A stretch of DNA of 64,000 nt from Silanimonas sp. (GTDB lineage Bacteria > Pseudomonadota > Gammaproteobacteria > Xanthomonadales > Xanthomonadaceae): contig NZ_JAPZSC010000006.1 in NCBI RefSeq assembly GCF_027531545.1, positions 248,001 to 312,000 of the forward strand. The letters are read 5' to 3'. Both the position numbers and the translations under genes were made by a program. This document shows positions 18,394-27,454 of the stretch, piece by piece; positions within the stretch are counted from its first letter, which is position 1, and each line of letters starts with the position of its first letter. Under the pieces are notes generated by a model. The model saw nothing but the letters and a program-made list of their open reading frames with translations, did not search any database and had not been told where the DNA came from.

Positions 18394-18501
18394 GCCCAGC
18401 GAGGCCGCGAGCCGCGCCTTCAGGGTTTTCAGGAGCTTCCGGTTGAAGGATTCGCGACGGAGGCTGCCGGCGATGGGGAGGAGGCGGAGGGGCGCATGCA
18501 T
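18394..18501 (-). pseudogene. N-terminal remnant of an NADPH-dependent FMN reductase
   Basis: On the minus strand an ATG at 18501 opens a frame whose first 33 or so residues contain LLPIAGSLRRESFNRKLLK. This matches the flavin-phosphate-binding N-terminus (xxISGSLRxxSFNRxLL) of SsuE/ChrR-type FMN reductases of about 180-200 aa. Homology stops at the end of the neighbouring hydrolase gene, and the frame continues only as antisense of that gene. I read this as a decayed fragment. A fortuitous match is possible but unlikely given the match length. Confidence 0.55.
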
Positions 18502-18549
18502 GCAAGGCTCCGAAAGCGGTGTCGCATCACCACAACACCAGACGCATCC

Positions 18550-19041
18550 TCAATGCTTAAGGAACTGGGCGCAGGTCCGCCGAACATCATCAACAGCCCC
18601 GGGACCGAACGGATCCGGTCGCGGTTGGCGTGTGATGAACGTCCGTTTGGTCGTCGTGCAAGCGTCGATCCGTCCCGCATGCCACGACAGATCGACGATG
18701 ACATACGTCACCAGCTTGGCATCCTCTCGCCATACGCCATTGCCGGTACAGATGTCGCCCCCACGGGACTTTCCATACACCCAGGTCTAACGACGGTCGG
18801 TGGGACTGGCAGGCTGCGGAATGTGTGGCGCACCGAACGCTGCAATGGCGTCGCTCGATGTAGGCGCGTTCTCGGCGAGGTACCTCCGCAGGTCGGCACG
18901 TAGGTCTCGGGACTGGAGATCGACAACGTCAGAGTCGCGCGCCTGACCTGGTATGCACTCGCGTCGCACCGCTCCGGACGCCATCGCCTCACTGCTGGCC
19001 GTCACCGCCAAAGCCGACGCGATCACAATCCACCTCGTCAC
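18550..19041 (-). pseudogene. amber-interrupted secreted-protein-like frame
   Basis: A single minus-strand frame runs from a possible GTG at 19041 to a TGA at 18550, interrupted by one TAG at 18787-18789. A signal-peptide-like stretch (WIVIASALAVTASSEAMA) comes first. After the amber the frame resumes with protein-like sequence (TWVYGKSRGGDICTGNGV, then VIVDLSWHAG). A CAG-to-TAG change would explain the break. The upstream part is in the same frame as the C-terminal end of the desaturase pseudogene, so where one ends and the other starts is unclear. I do not recognise the family; the stretch 18502-18786 holds nothing else. Confidence 0.3.
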
Positions 19042-20117
19042 TTCGAGAGCCTTCGAACCGCGCCGCCCCTCCATCAATGCCCCGAGCACCACGAGGCTCG
19101 CCACGAGGCCCAAGGCGTAGCCGCCGGATTGCCACGCCGGCATCGCTCCGGCGCTCACCAGGAAATGCACCGCCGGTACCAACAGCAGCGCGAAGTTCAC
19201 CAGCACGTAGGCCGTCAATGCGCGCGTCGCCGGCGGATCGAATTCGGGCCGGCTAATGTCGAAGGCCGGCTTCGGATCGATATGCACCAGGTCGGCAGGA
19301 CGCCAACCCGGCTTGCCGAACCAGAGCCGCAACCGGTCGCGCCATCGGGCCGTCCGCCAGGTGTCGCGCCAGAGGGCGGCGTACACCTCGAGGTTGGCCC
19401 AGAGCGGATTGAAGCTGCGCAGCGGCGCGCGCGTGCCGTAGACCACGGGATCGGAATCGTCCTCCTCGACGAAAGTGCCAAACAGCCGATCCCACAGGAT
19501 GAACAGGCCGCCGTAGTTCTGTCGAGGTAACGTTCGTTCACCGCGTGGTGGGCGCGGTGGTTCGAGGGCGAGGCGAAGACGCGGTCGAACCAGCCCAGCT
19601 TCGGCACCAGCTCCGTGTGGATCCAAAACTGGTACAGCAGGTCGATCACCGCCACCACCGCGAATACCTCGAGCGGAAACCCGAGCACGGCCATGGGCAG
19701 GTAGAACACCCAGCCGAACAAGGCCCCGCTGCTGGTCTGCCGGAGCGCGGTGGTGAGGTTGTAACGCTCGCTCTGGTGGTGCACCACGTGCGCGGCCCAG
19801 AGCAGGTTCACTTCGTGGCCGGCACGGTGCAGCCAGTAGTAGCAGAAGTCGTAGAGCACCAGACCGGCGATCCACACCCACGGGCTGGTGGCGGAGAGTT
19901 CGAACAGCGCGACGTGCTCCACGGCCACGGCGTAGATGCCGATGGTGAGCGCCTTGGTGAACACACCGGCCACCTGCGACATCACGCCGAGCGACAGGCT
20001 GGCGATGGCGTCGTTGGCGCGGTAAACGGCGCGTCCCATCACGCGGGCGGCCACCAGTTCGATGCCGATCAGCAGGAAGAAGGCCGGAATGGCCCAGAAC
20101 ATGATGGCCTCAGCCAT
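18787..20117 (-). pseudogene. frameshifted sterol desaturase / fatty acid hydroxylase (AGMO-like)
   Basis: Membrane di-iron hydroxylase with histidine boxes HRAGHE, HVVHHQSE and HRAHHAVN, all in the first frame from ATG 20117 (MAEAIMFWAIPAF). At about 19520 the frame breaks: it reads NERYLDRTT where the family continues NERYLD-K-NYGGLFIWD. The continuation, NYGGLFILWDRLFGTFVEE, is in the neighbouring frame. GACAGAACTAC would read correctly as GACAAGAACTAC, so one base is missing. The remaining C-terminal part (about 245 codons, several hydrophobic segments) is otherwise intact. A true mutation or a sequencing/assembly error are both possible. It overlaps the preceding lysoplasmalogenase gene by 8 bases. 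Confidence 0.75.
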
Positions 20118-20766
20118 GGCGCCCCTCTGGCGCCACCGAACGGGCAATGCACCACTGGGCCGCCCAGTAGCTCGACAGCACCCAGAGCGGTGCCAGCGGC
20201 AAGGGTGAAGCGAATCGGTCCCACGCCAACAGCCCGTCGCTGAGCACGAACAGCGCGCCACCGATGGCCAAGCGGGGCCCCGCCGTCGCCCGGGCACCGA
20301 ACGCGAACGACGCCATGCCGGTCAGCACGACCACATATCCGATCACCGGGCCCTGCATCGCCGCGGGGACGTGGGGCAGCAGCAGCGCCAGCACGCCTGC
20401 CGCGAGCAGGCCATAGCCTAGCCATGCGAGCGCGACGGACTGCGGCCGGGCCTGGCGGAAGAACGCGGCGATGTAGGCAAGGTGCGCCAGCAGGAAGGCG
20501 CCGAGGCCAGCCACGAAGGTCGCCAAGGGCAGCATCAGCAGGACGTCCCCCAACAGCGAGAGCAATGGGCCAACGACCACGCCGGCCCGGAGCCCCAGCG
20601 GGTCCATCGACCGCCAGGCGAGCGCGACCAGCAAGAGGGTCGTGATCGGCTTGAACACGTAGTGCAGGCCCATGCCGACGGGCGCCGCCAAGGCCCCCGC
20701 GATGGCGAGGCCTGCCGACGCCGCGACCCAGACCTCCCACCGGCGGACTCGCGCCATCCGGCTCAC
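20110..20766 (-). CDS. YhhN/TMEM86-family lysoplasmalogenase
   Basis: 218 aa, about eight predicted transmembrane helices covering nearly the whole chain. The conserved acidic positions of the YhhN family are present in LSLLGDVLLMLP and FVLSDGLLAWDRF. Characterised members cleave the vinyl-ether bond of lysoplasmalogens. A GTG start at 20766 overlaps the upstream stop (GTGA); an ATG three codons later is the alternative. It sits between a DUF2058 gene and a frameshifted AGMO-like hydroxylase, itself a potential ether-lipid enzyme. Membrane topology and family are clear; the substrate is inferred. Confidence 0.75.
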   Translation of the reverse strand: MSRMARVRRWEVWVAASAGLAIAGALAAPVGMGLHYVFKPITTLLLVALAWRSMDPLGLRAGVVVGPLLSLLGDVLLMLPLATFVAGLGAFLLAHLAYIAAFFRQARPQSVALAWLGYGLLAAGVLALLLPHVPAAMQGPVIGYVVVLTGMASFAFGARATAGPRLAIGGALFVLSDGLLAWDRFASPLPLAPLWVLSSYWAAQWCIARSVAPEGRHG

Positions 20767-21431
20767 CAGACGAGGTCGTCGGGCACCTGGTACTGAGGAT
20801 CGGCGTATTCGTCGCTGCCGGGCGGCGCGTTGGGGTCCACCTCGAGCGCCACCGCGTCGGGAAAGATCGCCTTCGCCTCGGCGAGCACGCCTGCCGTGAC
20901 CAGAAGGTAGCGCCCGTTGCTCTGCACGACGCCAAGCTCGCCGGCGTTGAGGGCCTTCAGCTGGTCGGGCGTCACGTGGATGCGCTTGATCTTCCCGCCA
21001 TACGGGAAATGCCGCGCGTGCTCGGCGGCCGCATCGTTGAGCGCTTTGCCGACGAGGAAGGCATCCAGCGTCGCCTTCGCCTCGCGGCGGACGCGCGCGG
21101 CCTCCTGCTTGGCCTGTTCGGCCGCCATCCGCTCACGCTTCTCGGTTTCCGCGCGAAGCGCGTACGCCTTGGCGAGATCGATCTCCTCCTGCGTGCGCGG
21201 CTTGCCGCCGCCACGCTGTTCGGGGCGCGGGCCACGGGGGCCTCGCCCGTCGCGGGTAGCACCGGGCTTGCCACCGCCGGGCTTCGCACCACCGGGCTTC
21301 CCAGTCTGGGGGCGTTCGCCGCCCGACGGTCGGTGTTCGCGCTTGGCGTCGGGTTTGCGCTCGGCGCGTTCGGGCTTCGGCGCGGCCTTGAAACCGAGGC
21401 CGAGCAGCTGGTCTTTCAGGCTGTCGCTCAT
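20763..21431 (-). CDS. DUF2058 family protein (YaiL-like)
   Basis: 222 aa. The N-terminus MSDSLKDQLLGLGF is the family hallmark. It is followed by a long basic Gly/Pro/Arg-rich linker (about 18-78), a charged helix (about 80-120) and a conserved C-terminal domain with FPYGGKIKRIHVTPDQ. E. coli YaiL has been described as a nucleoprotein or polynucleotide-associated protein, but the role is undefined. The linker is longer and more Gly/Pro-rich than I expect for the family. It is followed by the lysoplasmalogenase with a 4-base overlap and preceded by slyX with a 6-base gap. Confidence 0.75.
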   Translation of the reverse strand: MSDSLKDQLLGLGFKAAPKPERAERKPDAKREHRPSGGERPQTGKPGGAKPGGGKPGATRDGRGPRGPRPEQRGGGKPRTQEEIDLAKAYALRAETEKRERMAAEQAKQEAARVRREAKATLDAFLVGKALNDAAAEHARHFPYGGKIKRIHVTPDQLKALNAGELGVVQSNGRYLLVTAGVLAEAKAIFPDAVALEVDPNAPPGSDEYADPQYQVPDDLVW

Positions 21432-21437
21432 GGAGGA

Positions 21438-21668
21438 TCAGTAATGCGGCGGCGGCGGCTCGCTGGCCGGATCGGCCATCAGCGCGCGGCGCAGTTGCTT
21501 GAGGTCGTCGAGCACGCGGGTCAGCAGCTCGCGGTTCTTCTGGCCTTCGATGCGCGCATCGGCAAGGGCTTCAGAAAGCTCCTGCATCGCGTGCTCCTGG
21601 AAGGCCAGGCGGGTTTCGAGTTCGGTGAGCCGACGGTCGGCGGTGGTGTCGCGGTCAGGGCTGGGCAT
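21438..21668 (-). CDS. slyX: SlyX family protein
   Basis: 76 aa. A coiled-coil heptad region (about 12-60, [22 protein letters not shown]) is followed by the conserved SlyX ending PPPPHY. The function is unknown. The start lies inside the end of ugd (14-base overlap), implying co-transcription from the ugd side. Confidence 0.85.
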   Translation of the reverse strand: MPSPDRDTTADRRLTELETRLAFQEHAMQELSEALADARIEGQKNRELLTRVLDDLKQLRRALMADPASEPPPPHY

Positions 21669-23013
21669 TCGGCTTCGGGGCGAGGAGGCTGCGCCCCCGG
21701 CCGATGCCGTAGTACGCGAGGCCTGCTTCTTCCACTTCCTTCGGGTCGTAGACGTTCCGGCCGTCGAAGACGACGCCGGCCCCCAAAGTGTGCCTCAAAG
21801 CGTCGAAGTCCGGGCTCCAGAAGGCCTTCCACTCGGTCACGACGACCAGCGCATCGGCCCCCGCGACCGCGTCCTCGGGGGTCGGGCACAGCACCAGGTC
21901 CTCGCGCTCGCCGAAGATCCGCCGCGCTTCGTCCATCGCCTCCGGGTCGTGCGCCCGCACTCGGGCGCCGGCGTCCCAGAGTTGTTGCAGCAGCATTCGA
22001 CTGGAAGCTTCCCGCATGTCGTCGGTGTTGGGCTTGAACGCTAGGCCCCAGACCGCGAACGTCCGGCCGCGCACGTCGTCGCCGAAATGCCGCGCGATCA
22101 GCTCGAACAGCTTGCCCTTCTGGCGGTCGTTGACGCCCTCCACCGCCTCGAGGATGCGCGCGCCGTAGCCGTGCTGCCGCGCCGTGCGCTCCAGCGCCTG
22201 CACGTCCTTCGGAAAGCAACTGCCGCCGTAGCCGGCACCGGGATAGATGAAATGCCATCCGATGCGCGGGTCGCTGCCGATGCCATGGCGCACCGCTTCG
22301 ATGTCGGCCCCGACGCGCTCGGCGATGTTCGCCATCTCGTTCATGAAGCTGATCTTCGTCGCCAGCATGGCGTTCGCGGCGTACTTGGTCAGCTCGGCCG
22401 AGCGTTCGTCCATGACGATGACGCGCTCGTGGTTGCGGTTGAACGGAGCGTAGAGCCGCTTCATCTTCTCGATGGCGCCGGCATCGCGGCTGCCGAGGAT
22501 GATGCGATCAGGACGCAGGCAGTCGGCGACCGCCGCACCCTCTTTCAGGAACTCGGGATTGGAAACGACGTGGAACTCGACGTCGGCTCCCCGGGCGGCC
22601 AGCTCGGCGGCCACGACTTCGCGGACGCGATCGGCAGTTCCCACGGGCACCGTGCTCTTGTTGACGATGACGGTGGGCTGGGCGATGTGCCGGCCGAGCG
22701 TGCGCGCCACGGCCAACACGTGGCGCAGGTCGGCGCTACCGTCCTCGTCGGGCGGGGTGCCCACGGCGATGAAAACGATTCGCGCGTGCGAGATTGCCAA
22801 GTCGGCATCGGTCGAGAAATCGAGCCGCCCGGCGCGATGGTTGTTGCGGACCAGGTCGTCCAGTCCAGGCTCGAAGATCGGGATACGGCCTTCGCGCAGT
22901 CCGGCGATCTTCGCGGCATCGACATCCACGCAGACCACCTGGTGGCCGACCTCGGCGAGGCAGGCGCCGGTCACCAGCCCCACATACCCTGTTCCAAACA
23001 CGCTGACGCGCAT
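21655..23013 (-). CDS. ugd: UDP-glucose 6-dehydrogenase
   Basis: 452 aa, NAD-dependent oxidation of UDP-glucose to UDP-glucuronate. The N-terminal Rossmann motif is [18 protein letters not shown] from residue 7. The catalytic cysteine is in [14 protein letters not shown] (about residue 260). The C-terminal UDP-binding domain carries [21 protein letters not shown]-glucuronate feeds exopolysaccharide, capsule or aminoarabinose pathways. A divergent glycosyltransferase cluster including an ArnT-like protein starts 200 bases away, which suggests use in envelope glycan synthesis, although no arnA/arnB is present here. Confidence 0.95.
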   Translation of the reverse strand: MRVSVFGTGYVGLVTGACLAEVGHQVVCVDVDAAKIAGLREGRIPIFEPGLDDLVRNNHRAGRLDFSTDADLAISHARIVFIAVGTPPDEDGSADLRHVLAVARTLGRHIAQPTVIVNKSTVPVGTADRVREVVAAELAARGADVEFHVVSNPEFLKEGAAVADCLRPDRIILGSRDAGAIEKMKRLYAPFNRNHERVIVMDERSAELTKYAANAMLATKISFMNEMANIAERVGADIEAVRHGIGSDPRIGWHFIYPGAGYGGSCFPKDVQALERTARQHGYGARILEAVEGVNDRQKGKLFELIARHFGDDVRGRTFAVWGLAFKPNTDDMREASSRMLLQQLWDAGARVRAHDPEAMDEARRIFGEREDLVLCPTPEDAVAGADALVVVTEWKAFWSPDFDALRHTLGAGVVFDGRNVYDPKEVEEAGLAYYGIGRGRSLLAPKPNAQP

Positions 23014-23213
23014 GCACCGCTCCGAATGGCTGAACGCAGGCGGCACAATAGCGGGCGAACGTGTCCATTTGCAGCGCGTGCTTCGCCGGTACCCGCCCCC
23101 ACCCGGCAGCCACGGCCGCGATAGCGTCTCATCGCCAATGTGCTTAAGGCTTTCTGCACGCCACCTAGCCTAGACTTCGCGCCCAAGTTCCCGACCCCTT
23201 CCCCGCCAAACCC

Positions 23214-23975
23214 ATGAGTGAACCGCAAGCCCTCCGCCCCCCCTTGAGCGTCGTCGTCCCGGCTTTCAATGAGCAGGGCAATGTCGGCCGGCTGGTCGAC
23301 GAGGTGGCCGAGGCCCTTCGCGGCCGGACCGCCTTCGAGATGGTTTTCGTCGACGACGCGTCGAGGGACGGGACGTTGGATGAGCTCAAGCAGGCCCAGC
23401 ATCGCCATCCGGAACTACGCGTGCTGTCCCACGCACAGCAGAGCGGCCAGAGCACGGCCATCCGCAACGGCATCAAGGCCGCGCGCGGCGAGTGGATCGC
23501 CACGCTCGACGGCGACGGGCAGAACGATCCGGCCGACATCCGCCTGCTGCTCGCGACGCGCACCATCTCCGACGCCGAAACCAAATGCTTCGCCGGCTGG
23601 CGCACCACGCGCCGCGACAACGCCGGCAAGCGCATCAGCTCGCGCATCGCGAACGCCGTCCGCGCCCGCCTGCTTCACGACGCCACGCCCGACACCGGCT
23701 GCGGCCTGAAGCTGTTCGAGCGCGAGGCCTTCCTCGACCTGCCCTACTTCGACCACATGCACCGCTACCTGCCCGCGCTGTTCCAGCGGGCCGGCTGGAA
23801 GACGGTGAGCGTGCCGGTGAACCACCGCGAGCGCGGCGCCGGCACGTCGAAGTACACCAACTTCGGCCGCCTGCTCGTGGCCTTTGCCGACCTGCGCGGG
23901 GTGATCTGGCTGATCCGCCGATCAAGGCGCACGGCCGTCAGGGAATTCCCGGCCGCGGAGCCCAAGCGCGCATGA
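23214..23975 (+). CDS. GT2 glycosyltransferase, dolichol-phosphate mannosyltransferase-like
   Basis: 253 aa GT-A fold. The nucleotide-sugar site includes VVPAFNEQGNVGRLVDE, the FVDDASRDGT motif and the DGDGQNDPADI metal/donor motif; HRERGAGTSKYTNFGRL near the end is typical of DPM1/ArnC-like enzymes. No large membrane domain follows, so it is probably cytosolic or peripheral. It would transfer a sugar to a polyprenyl phosphate for use by the ArnT-like enzyme two genes on. Its stop overlaps the start of the LAB-N gene by 4 bases. Confidence 0.82.
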   Translation: MSEPQALRPPLSVVVPAFNEQGNVGRLVDEVAEALRGRTAFEMVFVDDASRDGTLDELKQAQHRHPELRVLSHAQQSGQSTAIRNGIKAARGEWIATLDGDGQNDPADIRLLLATRTISDAETKCFAGWRTTRRDNAGKRISSRIANAVRARLLHDATPDTGCGLKLFEREAFLDLPYFDHMHRYLPALFQRAGWKTVSVPVNHRERGAGTSKYTNFGRLLVAFADLRGVIWLIRRSRRTAVREFPAAEPKRA

Positions 23976-24322
23976 ACCAGGAAATCCTCTGGCTCGACTG
24001 GACCGGCATCCACGTCACGCCGTGGAAGCTGATCGGCTATCTCGGCGCGCTGATGTTCGGCGGACGCTGGATCGTGCAGTTCATCGCCAGCCGCCGCGCC
24101 GGCAAGCCCGTCATCCCGCGTCTGTTCTGGTACATGAGCATCCTCGGCAGCCTCATGGTGCTGTCCTACTTCCTGTTCTCCAGCAAGCGCGATTCCGTCG
24201 GCGCCTTGCAGAACCTCTTCCCCACCTTCACCGCCTGCTACAGCCTGTGGCTCGACATCCGCCACCGGGGCTGGGACAAAGCCGGCGCTTCGGACAACGA
24301 GGGACCCCGTGCTTCGTCCTGA
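23972..24322 (+). CDS. lipid A biosynthesis N-terminal domain (LAB-N) membrane protein
   Basis: 116 aa with three hydrophobic helices. It matches the LAB-N family by PWKLIGYLGALMFGGRWIVQF and the later FWYMSILGSLMVLSYFLF and TACYSLWLDIRH. Such small proteins are found with GT2 and ArnT-like genes and may act as flippase or accessory subunits for lipid-linked sugars; the exact role is unproven. It is overlapped on both sides (4 bases upstream, 14 downstream), consistent with a tight three-gene operon. Confidence 0.8.
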   Translation: MNQEILWLDWTGIHVTPWKLIGYLGALMFGGRWIVQFIASRRAGKPVIPRLFWYMSILGSLMVLSYFLFSSKRDSVGALQNLFPTFTACYSLWLDIRHRGWDKAGASDNEGPRASS

Positions 24323-25994
24323 GCAGCGTCGCCTCGTTTTCTGGCTGATCGCGGCCTTCCTCGTGCTGGGCGCCGGCATCGGCCTTCGCGAACCCACGCC
24401 GCCCGACGAGCCCCGCTTCGCCATGATGGCGCAGGACATGGTGGACACCGGCAACTGGCTGGTGCCCCACCGCGGCAGCGAGATCTACGCCGAGAAGCCG
24501 CCGGTGTTCATGTGGCTGCAGGCCAGCGCCTACGCGGTGCTGGGCGATCTCCGCATCGCCTTCCTGCTCCCCTCGCTGCTCGCGGGCGTGCTGACGCTGT
24601 GGCTCGTGTACGACTTGGCGAAGCGCCTTTGGGGGCCGCAGGCCGCCATGGCGGCCTCCGTCGCATTGGCGCTGTGCCTGCAGTTCGGACTGCAGGCGAA
24701 ACGCGCACAGATCGACATGGTGGTCGTGGCCATGATCATGGGCGCGGTCTGGGCCATGGGGCGGCACCTGTTCCTCGGCCATTCGCCGCGCTGGCTGTGG
24801 TTCGGGGCGTTCCTCGCCGGCCTCGGCACGGTCACCAAGGGCGTCGGCTTCCTGCCCCTGCTGATGCTGCTGCCGGCCTTCATCCTCGAACGTCGCGGCA
24901 CCCTGCCGCTGCCGGGTGCCCCGCGCGGCCCGTGGCGGCTGCGCTGGTCTCTCGTGCTGCCGGCCTTCCTCGCCGGCACGGCCGTGTGGCTGGCGCCGAT
25001 CGCGGTGGAGGTGCTGCGCAACCCCAATCCGGAGTTGAAGGCCTACGTCGCCGAACTGTTGTTCAAGCAGACCGGCGAGCGCTACGTGAACGCGTGGCAC
25101 CACATCAAGCCGTGGTGGTACTACACCGAAGTCATCGCCTCGCTCTGGCTGCCGGGCGCTCTGCTGCTGCCTTGGCTGCTGCCCGCGTGGTGGCGGCGTC
25201 TGGGCGAGGGCGATCCGGTGACGATCACCCTGCTGGCGTGGGTGGTCATGGTGCTGCTGTTCTTCTCGGCCAGCCCGGGCAAGCGCGGCGTCTACATCTT
25301 CCCGGCCCTGCCGGTGCTCTGCGTGGCCGCCGCGCCCGTGCTGGGCGCGCTGCTCGAGCGCATCGGTGTTCGGCGCATCCTGTTCGGCTATGGCCTGTTC
25401 CTCGCCGCGCTGCTGACCGTGGTCGGGCTGGCCGGCCTCGTGGGACCCGAGGCCTGGTCGGAACGTTTCGCTGGATCGCGCGGCATCGCGGATAGCGACG
25501 TCCGCATGGTGTTCCTCGGCCTGCTTGCCGCCGGTGCGCTCGGCCTCGTCGCCGTCCTCGCCACCCGCACGAAGCGCGTCGTTCCCGGCCTGCTCGCCCT
25601 CACTGCCATCGTCTGGACCAGTTACGGCTTGGTGCTGCGGCCCGCCCTCGATCCCAGCAGCTCGGGCCGCACGGTCATGGCCGCCGTGGCGGAGCGTCTT
25701 CCTGCGGATGCCGAGCTGGCGCTGGTCGCGTGGACGGAACAGATGCGCTTGCAGGCCGACCGCCCCGTGACCGATTTCGGCTTCAAGACCTCCGGCAAGG
25801 CGCAGTGGCGCTCCGGGGCCGCCTGGCTGGCCGAAGCGCCGGCCACGCGTTGGGTGCTCGCCCGCGCCGACACGGTGCCGGGGTGCGTGGATACCGCGCA
25901 GGTGATCGACGTGGGGCTATCGAACCGCCGCGCCTGGGCGCTCGTGCCGGGGACGGCCGTCGCGCCGCGCTGCAACGCCAGCGATCTCGACTGA
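24309..25994 (+). CDS. ArnT-like polyprenyl-phosphate-sugar glycosyltransferase (GT39/GT83 type)
   Basis: 561 aa integral membrane protein with about 11-12 hydrophobic segments. The conserved periplasmic first loop (REPTPPDEPRFAMMAQDM, then YAEKPPVFMWLQA) carries the catalytic acidic region of PMT/ArnT enzymes, which move a sugar from a polyprenyl phosphate to an acceptor such as lipid A or a protein. GTG start at 24309, inside the end of the LAB-N gene. No arnBCADEF genes are visible, so aminoarabinose is not assured as substrate. A strong terminator hairpin follows. Confidence 0.82.
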   Translation: MLRPEQRRLVFWLIAAFLVLGAGIGLREPTPPDEPRFAMMAQDMVDTGNWLVPHRGSEIYAEKPPVFMWLQASAYAVLGDLRIAFLLPSLLAGVLTLWLVYDLAKRLWGPQAAMAASVALALCLQFGLQAKRAQIDMVVVAMIMGAVWAMGRHLFLGHSPRWLWFGAFLAGLGTVTKGVGFLPLLMLLPAFILERRGTLPLPGAPRGPWRLRWSLVLPAFLAGTAVWLAPIAVEVLRNPNPELKAYVAELLFKQTGERYVNAWHHIKPWWYYTEVIASLWLPGALLLPWLLPAWWRRLGEGDPVTITLLAWVVMVLLFFSASPGKRGVYIFPALPVLCVAAAPVLGALLERIGVRRILFGYGLFLAALLTVVGLAGLVGPEAWSERFAGSRGIADSDVRMVFLGLLAAGALGLVAVLATRTKRVVPGLLALTAIVWTSYGLVLRPALDPSSSGRTVMAAVAERLPADAELALVAWTEQMRLQADRPVTDFGFKTSGKAQWRSGAAWLAEAPATRWVLARADTVPGCVDTAQVIDVGLSNRRAWALVPGTAVAPRCNASDLD

Positions 25995-26014
25995 GCCACG
26001 CCCACCGGATAACA

Positions 26015-26042
26015 GAAAGGCCGCGGCGAACCGCGGCCTTTC
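26015..26042. terminator. bidirectional hairpin between ArnT-like and FKBP genes
   Basis: Perfect 12-bp stem GAAAGGCCGCGG / CCGCGGCCTTTC with a CGAA loop. The A-rich left and T-rich right flanks allow it to serve both converging genes. Confidence 0.8.
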
Positions 26043-26063
26043 CGTGACTGCGTGGCGAGCGGC

Positions 26064-26846
26064 TTACTGGGCCGGCGTCGCGGCGTCCTGCTTCACGATC
26101 TCGAGCAGCTCGACTTCGAACTTCAGCGTGGCGTTCGGCGGGATGTCCTGGCCGGCACCGTTCGGGCCGTAGGCCAGCGCGGCCGGGATCCAGAACACGT
26201 ACTTCGAACCCACCGGCATCAGCTGCACGCCTTCCGTCCAGCCCGGAATCACGCCGGCCAGCGGGAACGTGGCCGGCTCGTTGCGGGCGTAGGAGCTGTC
26301 GAACTCCTTGCCGTCGAGCAGCGTGCCGCGGTAGTGCACCTTCACGGTGTCGGCGGCGGTCGGCTGGGCGCCAGCGCCGGCGCGGACCACCTGGTACTGC
26401 AGGCCGCTCTCGGTCGTGCGCACGCCGGCCTTGGCCTTGTTCGAGGCGAGGAAGGCTTCGCCTTCGGCGAGGTTCTTCGCGCCCTGCTCGGCGATCATCG
26501 CCGCCTGCTTGCGCTGCATGAACTGGCCGAAGGCCATGCCCACTTCCTGCGCCTGGGCGTCGGTCATCAGCTGGCCTTCGCCGGCGAGGCCGGCCTGGAT
26601 GGCCTTGGCGAGCGTGGCCGGATCCACGTAGTCCTTGACCTGCTGCAGGCTGTTCGCCATCTGCAGGCCGATCATGTAGCTGATCTTCTCGTTGTCGGTC
26701 CGCAGGCCTTCGATGGCCGGGAGCTGCAGCGTGGCCGGGCCTTCCGCCGGGGCCGGGGCGGCGGTCGGGTTCTGGGCGAAGGCCGGCGCAGCGAAAACGC
26801 AAAGGCCCAGCAGGGCGGTGGCGGCCAGGGAACGGGTGTTCAGCAT
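26064..26846 (-). CDS. FKBP-type peptidyl-prolyl isomerase, exported (FkpA/Mip-like)
   Basis: 260 aa. Signal peptide (about 1-24, ending APAFAQ), then an N-terminal dimerisation domain with [15 protein letters not shown], a long helix, and a C-terminal FKBP domain (about 150-252) with [35 protein letters not shown] and [19 protein letters not shown]. It is expected to assist folding of periplasmic and outer-membrane proteins. The chosen start gives the signal peptide directly; the much longer open frame upstream is antisense of nothing conserved. Confidence 0.9.
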   Translation of the reverse strand: MLNTRSLAATALLGLCVFAAPAFAQNPTAAPAPAEGPATLQLPAIEGLRTDNEKISYMIGLQMANSLQQVKDYVDPATLAKAIQAGLAGEGQLMTDAQAQEVGMAFGQFMQRKQAAMIAEQGAKNLAEGEAFLASNKAKAGVRTTESGLQYQVVRAGAGAQPTAADTVKVHYRGTLLDGKEFDSSYARNEPATFPLAGVIPGWTEGVQLMPVGSKYVFWIPAALAYGPNGAGQDIPPNATLKFEVELLEIVKQDAATPAQ

Positions 26847-26934
26847 GGGGGAACGGACTCCATCAGTCGGAACCGCCACGGACGCGGCGGGCCGCCGATT
26901 GTGGCCTCGAAGGCGGGCTTCGGCAATGCGCGCC

Positions 26935-27420
26935 TCAGGACGTCGCGAGCCCACCGGCAAAGTGCCAGCACAGGCCCATCGCCAGGCCGTGGGCGGTGAT
27001 GACGGCGGCCGAGATGTTCCGCCGCAATTGGCGGAAGCCCGGCGTGGCGGGCAAGGCGTCGGCCCGGGTGTCGAACCACAGGGCCAGCCCGAAGCCCGCG
27101 GCGAGCGCGGCCAAGGCGTACAGCGTCGGGAGGAACAGGGCCGGGAAGGCCCACAGGCTCGGCAGCACGGCGAGCACGTAGCCCGGCGCCCCGGCACCTG
27201 CGCTCATCACCCGACCCCAGCGCACCCCGCCGAGGAAGCTCAGGATCACCGCCGAATACACGAGGAAGGCCTTGCTGCCGATCGCCAAGGGGCGCGGCTC
27301 GTCGAGCAGGCCGCCCGCGCCCCAGGCCAGCAGGGCGGCGAGAAACGGCAGCAGTCCCGACCACGTCAGCCACACCGCGGCACGCGGCAGCGGCGGCTGG
27401 TAGAGGTCCTGTACCGTCAT
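26935..27420 (-). CDS. DUF3429 membrane protein
   Basis: 161 aa, about five transmembrane helices. [36 protein letters not shown] and [10 protein letters not shown] are the recognisable DUF3429 segments. The function is unknown. The ATG at 27420 is chosen because homology begins there; an upstream ATG at 27456 would overlap the start codon of the divergent gene. Confidence 0.7.
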   Translation of the reverse strand: MTVQDLYQPPLPRAAVWLTWSGLLPFLAALLAWGAGGLLDEPRPLAIGSKAFLVYSAVILSFLGGVRWGRVMSAGAGAPGYVLAVLPSLWAFPALFLPTLYALAALAAGFGLALWFDTRADALPATPGFRQLRRNISAAVITAHGLAMGLCWHFAGGLATS

Positions 27421-27454
27421 GTACTCCCGACGTGCCTCGCGCTCCAATCCGCTC

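Noticed and set aside
24228-25103. Open frame antisense to the ArnT-like gene
   Set aside because: No start context, no motifs; opposite well-conserved membrane segments.
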